This document shows, piece by piece, positions 34,609 to 47,331 of a DNA stretch of 64,000 nt (position 1 is the first letter of the stretch; the number at the start of each line of letters is the position of its first letter). Under the pieces are notes generated by a model, which was given only the letters and a program-made list of their open reading frames with translations, ran no database searches and had not been told where the DNA came from. The stretch is from Triglochin maritima. Its lineage: Eukaryota > Streptophyta > Magnoliopsida > Alismatales > Juncaginaceae. Where the stretch lies: assembly GCA_963682175.1 (NCBI GenBank), contig OY821791.1, positions 29,324,326-29,388,325 of the forward strand, written 5' to 3'. Made by a program: the position numbers and the translations under genes.

Positions 34609-34983
34609 TTTTGTCGCGAGAGGCACGAGGACTAAGGGCGCGCGCGTTTTTTTTACTACTACGACGACTGCCCTCGTGTTGCCACCATTTTTGCAGCGAC
34701 ACGACACGGTGCAGGGGCCAACAACCCTCGATGAGCTCAAGCGCAACGCGAGTGCGAGGTGGATTTCGCAAGCATTCACCTACTCTATTAAACCAATATC
34801 TATACAATGGTAAATAATAAAAAAATATTGCATTCATCTTAAGCCCAAGTTGCATCTTCGTGTTGCGATTTCGCGAGAATTCAAACGTGAGCTGGAACTC
34901 CCTGATCGGACGACCGTGGCGCGAGAATGGTCGCAAGGTGCGCGACGTGATAGAATGACTGCATTCGGAGAGACACTACTAAC

Positions 34984-35102
34984 GGGTGCGATCATACCAG
35001 CACTAAAGCACCGGATCCCATCAGAACTCCGTAGTTAAGCGTGCTTGGGCGAGAGTAGTACTAGGATGGGTGACCTCCTGGGAAGTCCTCGTGTTGCACT
35101 CC
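34984..35102 (+). rRNA. 5S rRNA: 5S rRNA copy 71
   Basis: Consensus gene; T8 spacer follows. Confidence 0.97.
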
Positions 35103-35477
35103 TTTTGTCGCGAGAGGCACGAGGACTAAGGGCGCGCGCGTTTTTTTTACTACTACGACGACTGCCCTCGTGTTGCCACCATTTTTGCAGCGACACGACA
35201 CGGTGCAGGGGCCAACAACCCTCGATGAGCTCAAGCGCAACGCGAGTGCGAGGTGGATTTCGCAAGCATTCACCTACTCTATTAAACCAATATCTATACA
35301 ATGGTAAATAATAAAAAAATATTGCATTCATCTTAAGCCCAAGTTGCATCTTCGTGTTGCGATTTCGCGAGAATTCAAACGTGAGCTGGAACTCCCTGAT
35401 CGGACGACCGTGGCGCGAGAATGGTCGCAAGGTGCGCGACGTGATAGAATGACTGCATTCGGAGAGACACTACTAAC

Positions 35478-35596
35478 GGGTGCGATCATACCAGCACTAA
35501 AGCACCGGATCCCATCAGAACTCCGTAGTTAAGCGTGCTTGGGCGAGAGTAGTACTAGGATGGGTGACCTCCTGGGAAGTCCTCGTGTTGCACTCC
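35478..35596 (+). rRNA. 5S rRNA: 5S rRNA copy 72
   Basis: Consensus gene; T8 spacer follows. Confidence 0.97.
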
Positions 35597-35971
35597 TTTT
35601 GTCGCGAGAGGCACGAGGACTAAGGGCGCGCGCGTTTTTTTTACTACTACGACGACTGCCCTCGTGTTGCCACCATTTTTGCAGCGACACGACACGGTGC
35701 AGGGGCCAACAACCCTCGATGAGCTCAAGCGCAACGCGAGTGCGAGGTGGATTTCGCAAGCATTCACCTACTCTATTAAACCAATATCTATACAATGGTA
35801 AATAATAAAAAAATATTGCATTCATCTTAAGCCCAAGTTGCATCTTCGTGTTGCGATTTCGCGAGAATTCAAACGTGAGCTGGAACTCCCTGATCGGACG
35901 ACCGTGGCGCGAGAATGGTCGCAAGGTGCGCGACGTGATAGAATGACTGCATTCGGAGAGACACTACTAAC

Positions 35972-36090
35972 GGGTGCGATCATACCAGCACTAAAGCACC
36001 GGATCCCATCAGAACTCCGTAGTTAAGCGTGCTTGGGCGAGAGTAGTACTAGGATGGGTGACCTCCTGGGAAGTCCTCGTGTTGCACTCC
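35972..36090 (+). rRNA. 5S rRNA: 5S rRNA copy 73
   Basis: Consensus gene; T8 spacer follows. Confidence 0.97.
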
Positions 36091-36465
36091 TTTTGTCGCG
36101 AGAGGCACGAGGACTAAGGGCGCGCGCGTTTTTTTTACTACTACGACGACTGCCCTCGTGTTGCCACCATTTTTGCAGCGACACGACACGGTGCAGGGGC
36201 CAACAACCCTCGATGAGCTCAAGCGCAACGCGAGTGCGAGGTGGATTTCGCAAGCATTCACCTACTCTATTAAACCAATATCTATACAATGGTAAATAAT
36301 AAAAAAATATTGCATTCATCTTAAGCCCAAGTTGCATCTTCGTGTTGCGATTTCGCGAGAATTCAAACGTGAGCTGGAACTCCCTGATCGGACGACCGTG
36401 GCGCGAGAATGGTCGCAAGGTGCGCGACGTGATAGAATGACTGCATTCGGAGAGACACTACTAAC

Positions 36466-36584
36466 GGGTGCGATCATACCAGCACTAAAGCACCGGATCC
36501 CATCAGAACTCCGTAGTTAAGCGTGCTTGGGCGAGAGTAGTACTAGGATGGGTGACCTCCTGGGAAGTCCTCGTGTTGCACTCC
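36466..36584 (+). rRNA. 5S rRNA: 5S rRNA copy 74
   Basis: Consensus gene; T8 spacer follows. Confidence 0.97.
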
Positions 36585-36959
36585 TTTTGTCGCGAGAGGC
36601 ACGAGGACTAAGGGCGCGCGCGTTTTTTTTACTACTACGACGACTGCCCTCGTGTTGCCACCATTTTTGCAGCGACACGACACGGTGCAGGGGCCAACAA
36701 CCCTCGATGAGCTCAAGCGCAACGCGAGTGCGAGGTGGATTTCGCAAGCATTCACCTACTCTATTAAACCAATATCTATACAATGGTAAATAATAAAAAA
36801 ATATTGCATTCATCTTAAGCCCAAGTTGCATCTTCGTGTTGCGATTTCGCGAGAATTCAAACGTGAGCTGGAACTCCCTGATCGGACGACCGTGGCGCGA
36901 GAATGGTCGCAAGGTGCGCGACGTGATAGAATGACTGCATTCGGAGAGACACTACTAAC

Positions 36960-37078
36960 GGGTGCGATCATACCAGCACTAAAGCACCGGATCCCATCAG
37001 AACTCCGTAGTTAAGCGTGCTTGGGCGAGAGTAGTACTAGGATGGGTGACCTCCTGGGAAGTCCTCGTGTTGCACTCC
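36960..37078 (+). rRNA. 5S rRNA: 5S rRNA copy 75
   Basis: Consensus gene; T8 spacer follows. Confidence 0.97.
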
Positions 37079-37453
37079 TTTTGTCGCGAGAGGCACGAGG
37101 ACTAAGGGCGCGCGCGTTTTTTTTACTACTACGACGACTGCCCTCGTGTTGCCACCATTTTTGCAGCGACACGACACGGTGCAGGGGCCAACAACCCTCG
37201 ATGAGCTCAAGCGCAACGCGAGTGCGAGGTGGATTTCGCAAGCATTCACCTACTCTATTAAACCAATATCTATACAATGGTAAATAATAAAAAAATATTG
37301 CATTCATCTTAAGCCCAAGTTGCATCTTCTTGTTGCGATTTCGCGAGAATTCAAACGTGAGCTGGAACTCCCTGATCGGACGACCGTGGCGCGAGAATGG
37401 TCGCAAGGTGCGCGACGTGATAGAATGACTGCATTCGGAGAGACACTACTAAC

Positions 37454-37572
37454 GGGTGCGATCATACCAGCACTAAAGCACCGGATCCCATCAGAACTCC
37501 GTAGTTAAGCGTGCTTGGGCGAGAGTAGTACTAGGATGGGTGACCTCCTGGGAAGTCCTCGTGTTGCACTCC
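37454..37572 (+). rRNA. 5S rRNA: 5S rRNA copy 76
   Basis: Consensus gene; CTTCTTGTTG upstream, T8 spacer follows. Confidence 0.97.
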
Positions 37573-37947
37573 TTTTGTCGCGAGAGGCACGAGGACTAAG
37601 GGCGCGCGCGTTTTTTTTACTACTACGACGACTGCCCTCGTGTTGCCACCATTTTTGCAGCGACACGACACGGTGCAGGGGCCAACAACCCTCGATGAGC
37701 TCAAGCGCAACGCGAGTGCGAGGTGGATTTCGCAAGCATTCACCTACTCTATTAAACCAATATCTATACAATGGTAAATAATAAAAAAATATTGCATTCA
37801 TCTTAAGCCCAAGTTGCATCTTCTTGTTGCGATTTCGCGAGAATTCAAACGTGAGCTGGAACTCCCTGATCGGACGACCGTGGCGCGAGAATGGTCGCAA
37901 GGTGCGCGACGTGATAGAATGACTGCATTCGGAGAGACACTACTAAC

Positions 37948-38066
37948 GGGTGCGATCATACCAGCACTAAAGCACCGGATCCCATCAGAACTCCGTAGTT
38001 AAGCGTGCTTGGGCGAGAGTAGTACTAGGATGGGTGACCTCCTGGGAAGTCCTCGTGTTGCACTCC
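37948..38066 (+). rRNA. 5S rRNA: 5S rRNA copy 77
   Basis: Consensus gene; CTTCTTGTTG upstream. T7 spacer (374 bp) follows. Confidence 0.97.
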
Positions 38067-38440
38067 TTTTGTCGCGAGAGGCACGAGGACTAAGGGCGCG
38101 CGCGTTTTTTTACTACTACGACGACTGCCCTCGTGTTGCCACCATTTTTGCAGCGACACGACACGGTGCAGGGGCCAACAACCCTCGATGAGCTCAAGCG
38201 CAACGCGAGTGCGAGGTGGATTTCGCAAGCATTCACCTACTCTATTAAACCAATATCTATACAATGGTAAATAATAAAAAAATATTGCATTCATCTTAAG
38301 CCCAAGTTGCATCTTCGTGTTGCGATTTCGCGAGAATTCAAACGTGAGCTGGAACTCCCTGATCGGACGACCGTGGCGCGAGAATGGTCGCAAGGTGCGC
38401 GACGTGATAGAATGACTGCATTCGGAGAGACACTACTAAC

Positions 38441-38559
38441 GGGTGCGATCATACCAGCACTAAAGCACCGGATCCCATCAGAACTCCGTAGTTAAGCGTG
38501 CTTGGGCGAGAGTAGTACTAGGATGGGTGACCTCCTGGGAAGTCCTCGTGTTGCACTCC
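38441..38559 (+). rRNA. 5S rRNA: 5S rRNA copy 78
   Basis: Consensus gene; T8 spacer follows. Confidence 0.97.
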
Positions 38560-38934
38560 TTTTGTCGCGAGAGGCACGAGGACTAAGGGCGCGCGCGTTT
38601 TTTTTACTACTACGACGACTGCCCTCGTGTTGCCACCATTTTTGCAGCGACACGACACGGTGCAGGGGCCAACAACCCTCGATGAGCTCAAGCGCAACGC
38701 GAGTGCGAGGTGGATTTCGCAAGCATTCACCTACTCTATTAAACCAATATCTATACAATGGTAAATAATAAAAAAATATTGCATTCATCTTAAGCCCAAG
38801 TTGCATCTTCGTGTTGCGATTTCGCGAGAATTCAAACGTGAGCTGGAACTCCCTGATCGGACGACCGTGGCGCGAGAATGGTCGCAAGGTGCGCGACGTG
38901 ATAGAATGACTGCATTCGGAGAGACACTACTAAC

Positions 38935-39053
38935 GGGTGCGATCATACCAGCACTAAAGCACCGGATCCCATCAGAACTCCGTAGTTAAGCGTGCTTGGG
39001 CGAGAGTAGTACTAGGATGGGTGACCTCCTGGGAAGTCCTCGTGTTGCACTCC
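38935..39053 (+). rRNA. 5S rRNA: 5S rRNA copy 79
   Basis: Consensus gene; T8 spacer follows. Confidence 0.97.
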
Positions 39054-39428
39054 TTTTGTCGCGAGAGGCACGAGGACTAAGGGCGCGCGCGTTTTTTTTA
39101 CTACTACGACGACTGCCCTCGTGTTGCCACCATTTTTGCAGCGACACGACACGGTGCAGGGGCCAACAACCCTCGATGAGCTCAAGCGCAACGCGAGTGC
39201 GAGGTGGATTTCGCAAGCATTCACCTACTCTATTAAACCAATATCTATACAATGGTAAATAATAAAAAAATATTGCATTCATCTTAAGCCCAAGTTGCAT
39301 CTTCGTGTTGCGATTTCGCGAGAATTCAAACGTGAGCTGGAACTCCCTGATCGGACGACCGTGGCGCGAGAATGGTCGCAAGGTGCGCGACGTGATAGAA
39401 TGACTGCATTCGGAGAGACATTACTAAC

Positions 39429-39547
39429 GGGTGTGATCATATCAGCACTAAAGCACCGGATCCCATCAGAACTCCGTAGTTAAGCGTGCTTGGGCGAGAG
39501 TAGTACTAGGATGGGTGACCTCCTGGGAAGTCCTCGTGTTGCACTCC
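39429..39547 (+). rRNA. 5S rRNA: 5S rRNA copy 80 (C6T, C14T)
   Basis: C to T at gene positions 6 (39434) and 14 (39442) and at -8 (39421). C6T turns a C-G pair of helix I into a U-G wobble; the internal promoter is unchanged. The same set is in copy 87. T8 spacer follows. Confidence 0.94.
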
Positions 39548-39922
39548 TTTTGTCGCGAGAGGCACGAGGACTAAGGGCGCGCGCGTTTTTTTTACTACTA
39601 CGACGACTGCCCTCGTGTTGCCACCATTTTTGCAGCGACACGACACGGTGCAGGGGCCAACAACCCTCGATGAGCTCAAGCGCAACGCGAGTGCGAGGTG
39701 GATTTCGCAAGCATTCACCTACTCTATTAAACCAATATCTATACAATGGTAAATAATAAAAAAATATTGCATTCATCTTAAGCCCAAGTTGCATCTTCGT
39801 GTTGCGATTTCGCGAGAATTCAAACGTGAGCTGGAACTCCCTGATCGGACGACCGTGGCGCGAGAATGGTCGCAAGGTGCGCGACGTGATAGAATGACTG
39901 CATTCGGAGAGACACTACTAAC

Positions 39923-40041
39923 GGGTGCGATCATACCAGCACTAAAGCACCGGATCCCATCAGAACTCCGTAGTTAAGCGTGCTTGGGCGAGAGTAGTAC
40001 TAGGATGGGTGACCTCCTGGGAAGTCCTCGTGTTGCACTCC
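39923..40041 (+). rRNA. 5S rRNA: 5S rRNA copy 81
   Basis: Consensus gene; T8 spacer follows. Confidence 0.97.
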
Positions 40042-40416
40042 TTTTGTCGCGAGAGGCACGAGGACTAAGGGCGCGCGCGTTTTTTTTACTACTACGACGA
40101 CTGCCCTCGTGTTGCCACCATTTTTGCAGCGACACGACACGGTGCAGGGGCCAACAACCCTCGATGAGCTCAAGCGCAACGCGAGTGCGAGGTGGATTTC
40201 GCAAGCATTCACCTACTCTATTAAACCAATATCTATACAATGGTAAATAATAAAAAAATATTGCATTCATCTTAAGCCCAAGTTGCATCTTCGTGTTGCG
40301 ATTTCGCGAGAATTCAAACGTGAGCTGGAACTCCCTGATCGGACGACCGTGGCGCGAGAATGGTCGCAAGGTGCGCGACGTGATAGAATGACTGCATTCG
40401 GAGAGACACTACTAAC

Positions 40417-40535
40417 GGGTGCGATCATACCAGCACTAAAGCACCGGATCCCATCAGAACTCCGTAGTTAAGCGTGCTTGGGCGAGAGTAGTACTAGGAT
40501 GGGTGACCTCCTGGGAAGTCCTCGTGTTGCACTCC
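40417..40535 (+). rRNA. 5S rRNA: 5S rRNA copy 82
   Basis: Consensus gene; T8 spacer follows. Confidence 0.97.
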
Positions 40536-40910
40536 TTTTGTCGCGAGAGGCACGAGGACTAAGGGCGCGCGCGTTTTTTTTACTACTACGACGACTGCCC
40601 TCGTGTTGCCACCATTTTTGCAGCGACACGACACGGTGCAGGGGCCAACAACCCTCGATGAGCTCAAGCGCAACGCGAGTGCGAGGTGGATTTCGCAAGC
40701 ATTCACCTACTCTATTAAACCAATATCTATACAATGGTAAATAATAAAAAAATATTGCATTCATCTTAAGCCCAAGTTGCATCTTCTTGTTGCGATTTCG
40801 CGAGAATTCAAACGTGAGCTGGAACTCCCTGATCGGACGACCGTGGCGCGAGAATGGTCGCAAGGTGCGCGACGTGATAGAATGACTGCATTCGGAGAGA
40901 CACTACTAAC

Positions 40911-41029
40911 GGGTGCGATCATACCAGCACTAAAGCACCGGATCCCATCAGAACTCCGTAGTTAAGCGTGCTTGGGCGAGAGTAGTACTAGGATGGGTGA
41001 CCTCCTGGGAAGTCCTCGTGTTGCACTCC
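40911..41029 (+). rRNA. 5S rRNA: 5S rRNA copy 83
   Basis: Consensus gene; CTTCTTGTTG upstream, as for copy 76. T8 spacer follows. Confidence 0.97.
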
Positions 41030-41404
41030 TTTTGTCGCGAGAGGCACGAGGACTAAGGGCGCGCGCGTTTTTTTTACTACTACGACGACTGCCCTCGTGT
41101 TGCCACCATTTTTGCAGCGACACGACACGGTGCAGGGGCCAACAACCCTCGATGAGCTCAAGCGCAACGCGAGTGCGAGGTGGATTTCGCAAGCATTCAC
41201 CTACTCTATTAAACCAATATCTATACAATGGTAAATAATAAAAAAATATTGCATTCATCTTAAGCCCAAGTTGCATCTTCTTGTTGCGATTTCGCGAGAA
41301 TTCAAACGTGAGCTGGAACTCCCTGATCGGACGACCGTGGCGCGAGAATGGTCGCAAGGTGCGCGACGTGATAGAATGACTGCATTCGGAGAGACACTAC
41401 TAAC

Positions 41405-41523
41405 GGGTGCGATCATACCAGCACTAAAGCACCGGATCCCATCAGAACTCCGTAGTTAAGCGTGCTTGGGCGAGAGTAGTACTAGGATGGGTGACCTCCT
41501 GGGAAGTCCTCGTGTTGCACTCC
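41405..41523 (+). rRNA. 5S rRNA: 5S rRNA copy 84
   Basis: Consensus gene; CTTCTTGTTG upstream. T7 spacer as after copy 77, plus G to A at 41545, a change otherwise seen only after copy 32. Confidence 0.97.
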
Positions 41524-41897
41524 TTTTGTCGCGAGAGGCACGAGAACTAAGGGCGCGCGCGTTTTTTTACTACTACGACGACTGCCCTCGTGTTGCCACC
41601 ATTTTTGCAGCGACACGACACGGTGCAGGGGCCAACAACCCTCGATGAGCTCAAGCGCAACGCGAGTGCGAGGTGGATTTCGCAAGCATTCACCTACTCT
41701 ATTAAACCAATATCTATACAATGGTAAATAATAAAAAAATATTGCATTCATCTTAAGCCCAAGTTGCATCTTCGTGTTGCGATTTCGCGAGAATTCAAAC
41801 GTGAGCTGGAACTCCCTGATCGGACGACCGTGGCGCGAGAATGGTCGCAAGGTGCGCGACGTGATAGAATGACTGCATTCGGAGAGACACTACTAAC

Positions 41898-42016
41898 GGG
41901 TGCGATCATACCAGCACTAAAGCACCGGATCCCATCAGAACTCCGTAGTTAAGCGTGCTTGGGCGAGAGTAGTACTAGGATGGGTGACCTCCTGGGAAGT
42001 CCTCGTGTTGCACTCC
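41898..42016 (+). rRNA. 5S rRNA: 5S rRNA copy 85
   Basis: Consensus gene; T8 spacer follows. Confidence 0.97.
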
Positions 42017-42391
42017 TTTTGTCGCGAGAGGCACGAGGACTAAGGGCGCGCGCGTTTTTTTTACTACTACGACGACTGCCCTCGTGTTGCCACCATTTTT
42101 GCAGCGACACGACACGGTGCAGGGGCCAACAACCCTCGATGAGCTCAAGCGCAACGCGAGTGCGAGGTGGATTTCGCAAGCATTCACCTACTCTATTAAA
42201 CCAATATCTATACAATGGTAAATAATAAAAAAATATTGCATTCATCTTAAGCCCAAGTTGCATCTTCGTGTTGCGATTTCGCGAGAATTCAAACGTGAGC
42301 TGGAACTCCCTGATCGGACGACCGTGGCGCGAGAATGGTCGCAAGGTGCGCGACGTGATAGAATGACTGCATTCGGAGAGACACTACTAAC

Positions 42392-42510
42392 GGGTGCGAT
42401 CATACCAGCACTAAAGCACCGGATCCCATCAGAACTCCGTAGTTAAGCGTGCTTGGGCGAGAGTAGTACTAGGATGGGTGACCTCCTGGGAAGTCCTCGT
42501 GTTGCACTCC
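42392..42510 (+). rRNA. 5S rRNA: 5S rRNA copy 86
   Basis: Consensus gene; T8 spacer follows. Confidence 0.97.
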
Positions 42511-42885
42511 TTTTGTCGCGAGAGGCACGAGGACTAAGGGCGCGCGCGTTTTTTTTACTACTACGACGACTGCCCTCGTGTTGCCACCATTTTTGCAGCG
42601 ACACGACACGGTGCAGGGGCCAACAACCCTCGATGAGCTCAAGCGCAACGCGAGTGCGAGGTGGATTTCGCAAGCATTCACCTACTCTATTAAACCAATA
42701 TCTATACAATGGTAAATAATAAAAAAATATTGCATTCATCTTAAGCCCAAGTTGCATCTTCGTGTTGCGATTTCGCGAGAATTCAAACGTGAGCTGGAAC
42801 TCCCTGATCGGACGACCGTGGCGCGAGAATGGTCGCAAGGTGCGCGACGTGATAGAATGACTGCATTCGGAGAGACATTACTAAC

Positions 42886-43004
42886 GGGTGTGATCATATC
42901 AGCACTAAAGCACCGGATCCCATCAGAACTCCGTAGTTAAGCGTGCTTGGGCGAGAGTAGTACTAGGATGGGTGACCTCCTGGGAAGTCCTCGTGTTGCA
43001 CTCC
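42886..43004 (+). rRNA. 5S rRNA: 5S rRNA copy 87 (C6T, C14T)
   Basis: Carries the same three changes as copy 80: -8 (42878), position 6 (42891) and position 14 (42899). T8 spacer follows. Confidence 0.94.
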
Positions 43005-43379
43005 TTTTGTCGCGAGAGGCACGAGGACTAAGGGCGCGCGCGTTTTTTTTACTACTACGACGACTGCCCTCGTGTTGCCACCATTTTTGCAGCGACACGA
43101 CACGGTGCAGGGGCCAACAACCCTCGATGAGCTCAAGCGCAACGCGAGTGCGAGGTGGATTTCGCAAGCATTCACCTACTCTATTAAACCAATATCTATA
43201 CAATGGTAAATAATAAAAAAATATTGCATTCATCTTAAGCCCAAGTTGCATCTTCGTGTTGCGATTTCGCGAGAATTCAAACGTGAGCTGGAACTCCCTG
43301 ATCGGACGACCGTGGCGCGAGAATGGTCGCAAGGTGCGCGACGTGATAGAATGACTGCATTCGGAGAGACACTACTAAC

Positions 43380-43498
43380 GGGTGCGATCATACCAGCACT
43401 AAAGCACCGGATCCCATCAGAACTCCGTAGTTAAGCGTGCTTGGGCGAGAGTAGTACTAGGATGGGTGACCTCCTGGGAAGTCCTCGTGTTGCACTCC
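43380..43498 (+). rRNA. 5S rRNA: 5S rRNA copy 88
   Basis: Consensus gene; T8 spacer follows. Confidence 0.97.
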
Positions 43499-43873
43499 TT
43501 TTGTCGCGAGAGGCACGAGGACTAAGGGCGCGCGCGTTTTTTTTACTACTACGACGACTGCCCTCGTGTTGCCACCATTTTTGCAGCGACACGACACGGT
43601 GCAGGGGCCAACAACCCTCGATGAGCTCAAGCGCAACGCGAGTGCGAGGTGGATTTCGCAAGCATTCACCTACTCTATTAAACCAATATCTATACAATGG
43701 TAAATAATAAAAAAATATTGCATTCATCTTAAGCCCAAGTTGCATCTTCGTGTTGCGATTTCGCGAGAATTCAAACGTGAGCTGGAACTCCCTGATCGGA
43801 CGACCGTGGCGCGAGAATGGTCGCAAGGTGCGCGACGTGATAGAATGACAGCATTCGGAGAGACACTACTAAC

Positions 43874-43992
43874 GGGTGCGATCATACCAGCACTAAAGCA
43901 CCGGATCCCATCAGAACTCCGTAGTTAAGCGTGCTTGGGCGAGAGTAGTACTAGGATGGGTGACCTCCTGGGAAGTCCTCGTGTTGCACTCC
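43874..43992 (+). rRNA. 5S rRNA: 5S rRNA copy 89 (-24A)
   Basis: Consensus gene; T to A at -24 (43850), just downstream of the TATA-like block. T8 spacer follows. Confidence 0.96.
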
Positions 43993-44367
43993 TTTTGTCG
44001 CGAGAGGCACGAGGACTAAGGGCGCGCGCGTTTTTTTTACTACTACGACGACTGCCCTCGTGTTGCCACCATTTTTGCAGCGACACGACACGGTGCAGGG
44101 GCCAACAACCCTCGATGAGCTCAAGCGCAACGCGAGTGCGAGGTGGATTTCGCAAGCATTCACCTACTCTATTAAACCAATATCTATACAATGGTAAATA
44201 ATAAAAAAATATTGCATTCATCTTAAGCCCAAGTTGCATCTTCGTGTTGCGATTTCGCGAGAATTCAAACGTGAGCTGGAACTCCCTGATCGGACGACCG
44301 TGGCGCGAGAATGGTCGCAAGGTGCGCGACGTGATAGAATGACTGCATTCGGAGAGACACTACTAAC

Positions 44368-44486
44368 GGGTGCGATCATACCAGCACTAAAGCACCGGAT
44401 CCCATCAGAACTCCGTAGTTAAGCGTGCTTGGGCGAGAGTAGTACTAGGATGGGTGACCTCCTGGGAAGTCCTCGTGTTGCACTCC
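44368..44486 (+). rRNA. 5S rRNA: 5S rRNA copy 90
   Basis: Consensus gene; T8 spacer follows. Confidence 0.97.
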
Positions 44487-44861
44487 TTTTGTCGCGAGAG
44501 GCACGAGGACTAAGGGCGCGCGCGTTTTTTTTACTACTACGACGACTGCCCTCGTGTTGCCACCATTTTTGCAGCGACACGACACGGTGCAGGGGCCAAC
44601 AACCCTCGATGAGCTCAAGCGCAACGCGAGTGCGAGGTGGATTTCGCAAGCATTCACCTACTCTATTAAACCAATATCTATACAATGGTAAATAATAAAA
44701 AAATATTGCATTCATCTTAAGCCCAAGTTGCATCTTCGTGTTGCGATTTCGCGAGAATTCAAACGTGAGCTGGAACTCCCTGATCGGACGACCGTGGCGC
44801 GAGAATGGTCGCAAGGTGCGCGACGTGATAGAATGACTGCATTCGGAGAGACACTACTAAC

Positions 44862-44980
44862 TGGTGCGATCATACCAGCACTAAAGCACCGGATCCCATC
44901 AGAACTCCGTAGTTAAGCGTGCTTGGGCGAGAGTAGTACTAGGATGGGTGACCTCCTGGGAAGTCCTCGTGTTGCACTCC
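44862..44980 (+). rRNA. 5S rRNA: 5S rRNA copy 91 (G1T)
   Basis: First gene base is T (44862), a pyrimidine at the expected start. Shared with copies 97 and 100. T8 spacer follows. Confidence 0.95.
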
Positions 44981-45355
44981 TTTTGTCGCGAGAGGCACGA
45001 GGACTAAGGGCGCGCGCGTTTTTTTTACTACTACGACGACTGCCCTCGTGTTGCCACCATTTTTGCAGCGACACGACACGGTGCAGGGGCCAACAACCCT
45101 CGATGAGCTCAAGCGCAACGCGAGTGCGAGGTGGATTTCGCAAGCATTCACCTACTCTATTAAACCAATATCTATACAATGGTAAATAATAAAAAAATAT
45201 TGCATTCATCTTAAGCCCAAGTTGCATCTTCGTGTTGCGATTTCGCGAGAATTCAAACGTGAGCTGGAACTCCCTGATCGGACGACCGTGGCGCGAGAAT
45301 GGTCGCAAGGTGCGCGACGTGATAGAATGACTGCATTCGGAGAGACACTACTAAC

Positions 45356-45474
45356 GGGTGCGATCATACCAGCACTAAAGCACCGGATCCCATCAGAACT
45401 CCGTAGTTAAGCGTGCTTGGGCGAGAGTAGTACTAGGATGGGTGACCTCCTGGGAAGTCCTCGTGTTGCACTCC
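45356..45474 (+). rRNA. 5S rRNA: 5S rRNA copy 92
   Basis: Consensus gene; T8 spacer follows. Confidence 0.97.
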
Positions 45475-45849
45475 TTTTGTCGCGAGAGGCACGAGGACTA
45501 AGGGCGCGCGCGTTTTTTTTACTACTACGACGACTGCCCTCGTGTTGCCACCATTTTTGCAGCGACACGACACGGTGCAGGGGCCAACAACCCTCGATGA
45601 GCTCAAGCGCAACGCGAGTGCGAGGTGGATTTCGCAAGCATTCACCTACTCTATTAAACCAATATCTATACAATGGTAAATAATAAAAAAATATTGCATT
45701 CATCTTAAGCCCAAGTTGCATCTTCGTGTTGCGATTTCGCGAGAATTCAAACGTGAGCTGGAACTCCCTGATCGGACGACCGTGGCGCGAGAATGGTCGC
45801 AAGGTGCGCGACGTGATAGAATGACTGCATTCGGAGAGACACTACTAAC

Positions 45850-45968
45850 GGGTGCGATCATACCAGCACTAAAGCACCGGATCCCATCAGAACTCCGTAG
45901 TTAAGCGTGCTTGGGCGAGAGTAGTACTAGGATGGGTGACCTCCTGGGAAGTCCTCGTGTTGCACTCC
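45850..45968 (+). rRNA. 5S rRNA: 5S rRNA copy 93
   Basis: Consensus gene; T8 spacer follows. Confidence 0.97.
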
Positions 45969-46343
45969 TTTTGTCGCGAGAGGCACGAGGACTAAGGGCG
46001 CGCGCGTTTTTTTTACTACTACGACGACTGCCCTCGTGTTGCCACCATTTTTGCAGCGACACGACACGGTGCAGGGGCCAACAACCCTCGATGAGCTCAA
46101 GCGCAACGCGAGTGCGAGGTGGATTTCGCAAGCATTCACCTACTCTATTAAACCAATATCTATACAATGGTAAATAATAAAAAAATATTGCATTCATCTT
46201 AAGCCCAAGTTGCATCTTCGTGTTGCGATTTCGCGAGAATTCAAACGTGAGCTGGAACTCCCTGATCGGACGACCGTGGCGCGAGAATGGTCGCAAGGTG
46301 CGCGACGTGATAGAATGACTGCATTCGGAGAGACACTACTAAC

Positions 46344-46462
46344 GGGTGCGATCATACCAGCACTAAAGCACCGGATCCCATCAGAACTCCGTAGTTAAGC
46401 GTGCTTGGGCGAGAGTAGTACTAGGATGGGTGACCTCCTGGGAAGTCCTCGTGTTGCACTCC
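46344..46462 (+). rRNA. 5S rRNA: 5S rRNA copy 94
   Basis: Consensus gene; T8 spacer follows. Confidence 0.97.
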
Positions 46463-46837
46463 TTTTGTCGCGAGAGGCACGAGGACTAAGGGCGCGCGCG
46501 TTTTTTTTACTACTACGACGACTGCCCTCGTGTTGCCACCATTTTTGCAGCGACACGACACGGTGCAGGGGCCAACAACCCTCGATGAGCTCAAGCGCAA
46601 CGCGAGTGCGAGGTGGATTTCGCAAGCATTCACCTACTCTATTAAACCAATATCTATACAATGGTAAATAATAAAAAAATATTGCATTCATCTTAAGCCC
46701 AAGTTGCATCTTCGTGTTGCGATTTCGCGAGAATTCAAACGTGAGCTGGAACTCCCTGATCGGACGACCGTGGCGCGAGAATGGTCGCAAGGTGCGCGAC
46801 GTGATAGAATGACTGCATTCGGAGAGACACTACTAAC

Positions 46838-46956
46838 GGGTGCGATCATACCAGCACTAAAGCACCGGATCCCATCAGAACTCCGTAGTTAAGCGTGCTT
46901 GGGCGAGAGTAGTACTAGGATGGGTGACCTCCTGGGAAGTCCTCGTGTTGCACTCC
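46838..46956 (+). rRNA. 5S rRNA: 5S rRNA copy 95
   Basis: Consensus gene; T8 spacer follows. Confidence 0.97.
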
Positions 46957-47331
46957 TTTTGTCGCGAGAGGCACGAGGACTAAGGGCGCGCGCGTTTTTT
47001 TTACTACTACGACGACTGCCCTCGTGTTGCCACCATTTTTGCAGCGACACGACACGGTGCAGGGGCCAACAACCCTCGATGAGCTCAAGCGCAACGCGAG
47101 TGCGAGGTGGATTTCGCAAGCATTCACCTACTCTATTAAACCAATATCTATACAATGGTAAATAATAAAAAAATATTGCATTCATCTTAAGCCCAAGTTG
47201 CATCTTCGTGTTGCGATTTCGCGAGAATTCAAACGTGAGCTGGAACTCCCTGATCGGACGACCGTGGCGCGAGAATGGTCGCAAGGTGCGCGACGTGATA
47301 GAATGACTGCATTCGGAGAGACACTACTAAC

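Larger units (their letters stand above)
37320..44233 (+). repeat. Second 7-unit higher-order repeat, two blocks (copies 76-82, 83-89)
   Basis: Two blocks of 3457 bp each (37320-40776 and 40777-44233). Shared markers at the same block positions are CTTCTTGTTG upstream of copies 76, 77 and 83, 84; a T7 tract after copies 77 and 84; and the same three C-to-T changes around copies 80 and 87. Copy 69, seven units before 76, also has CTTCTTGTTG, so an older third block is possible. Confidence 0.88.
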
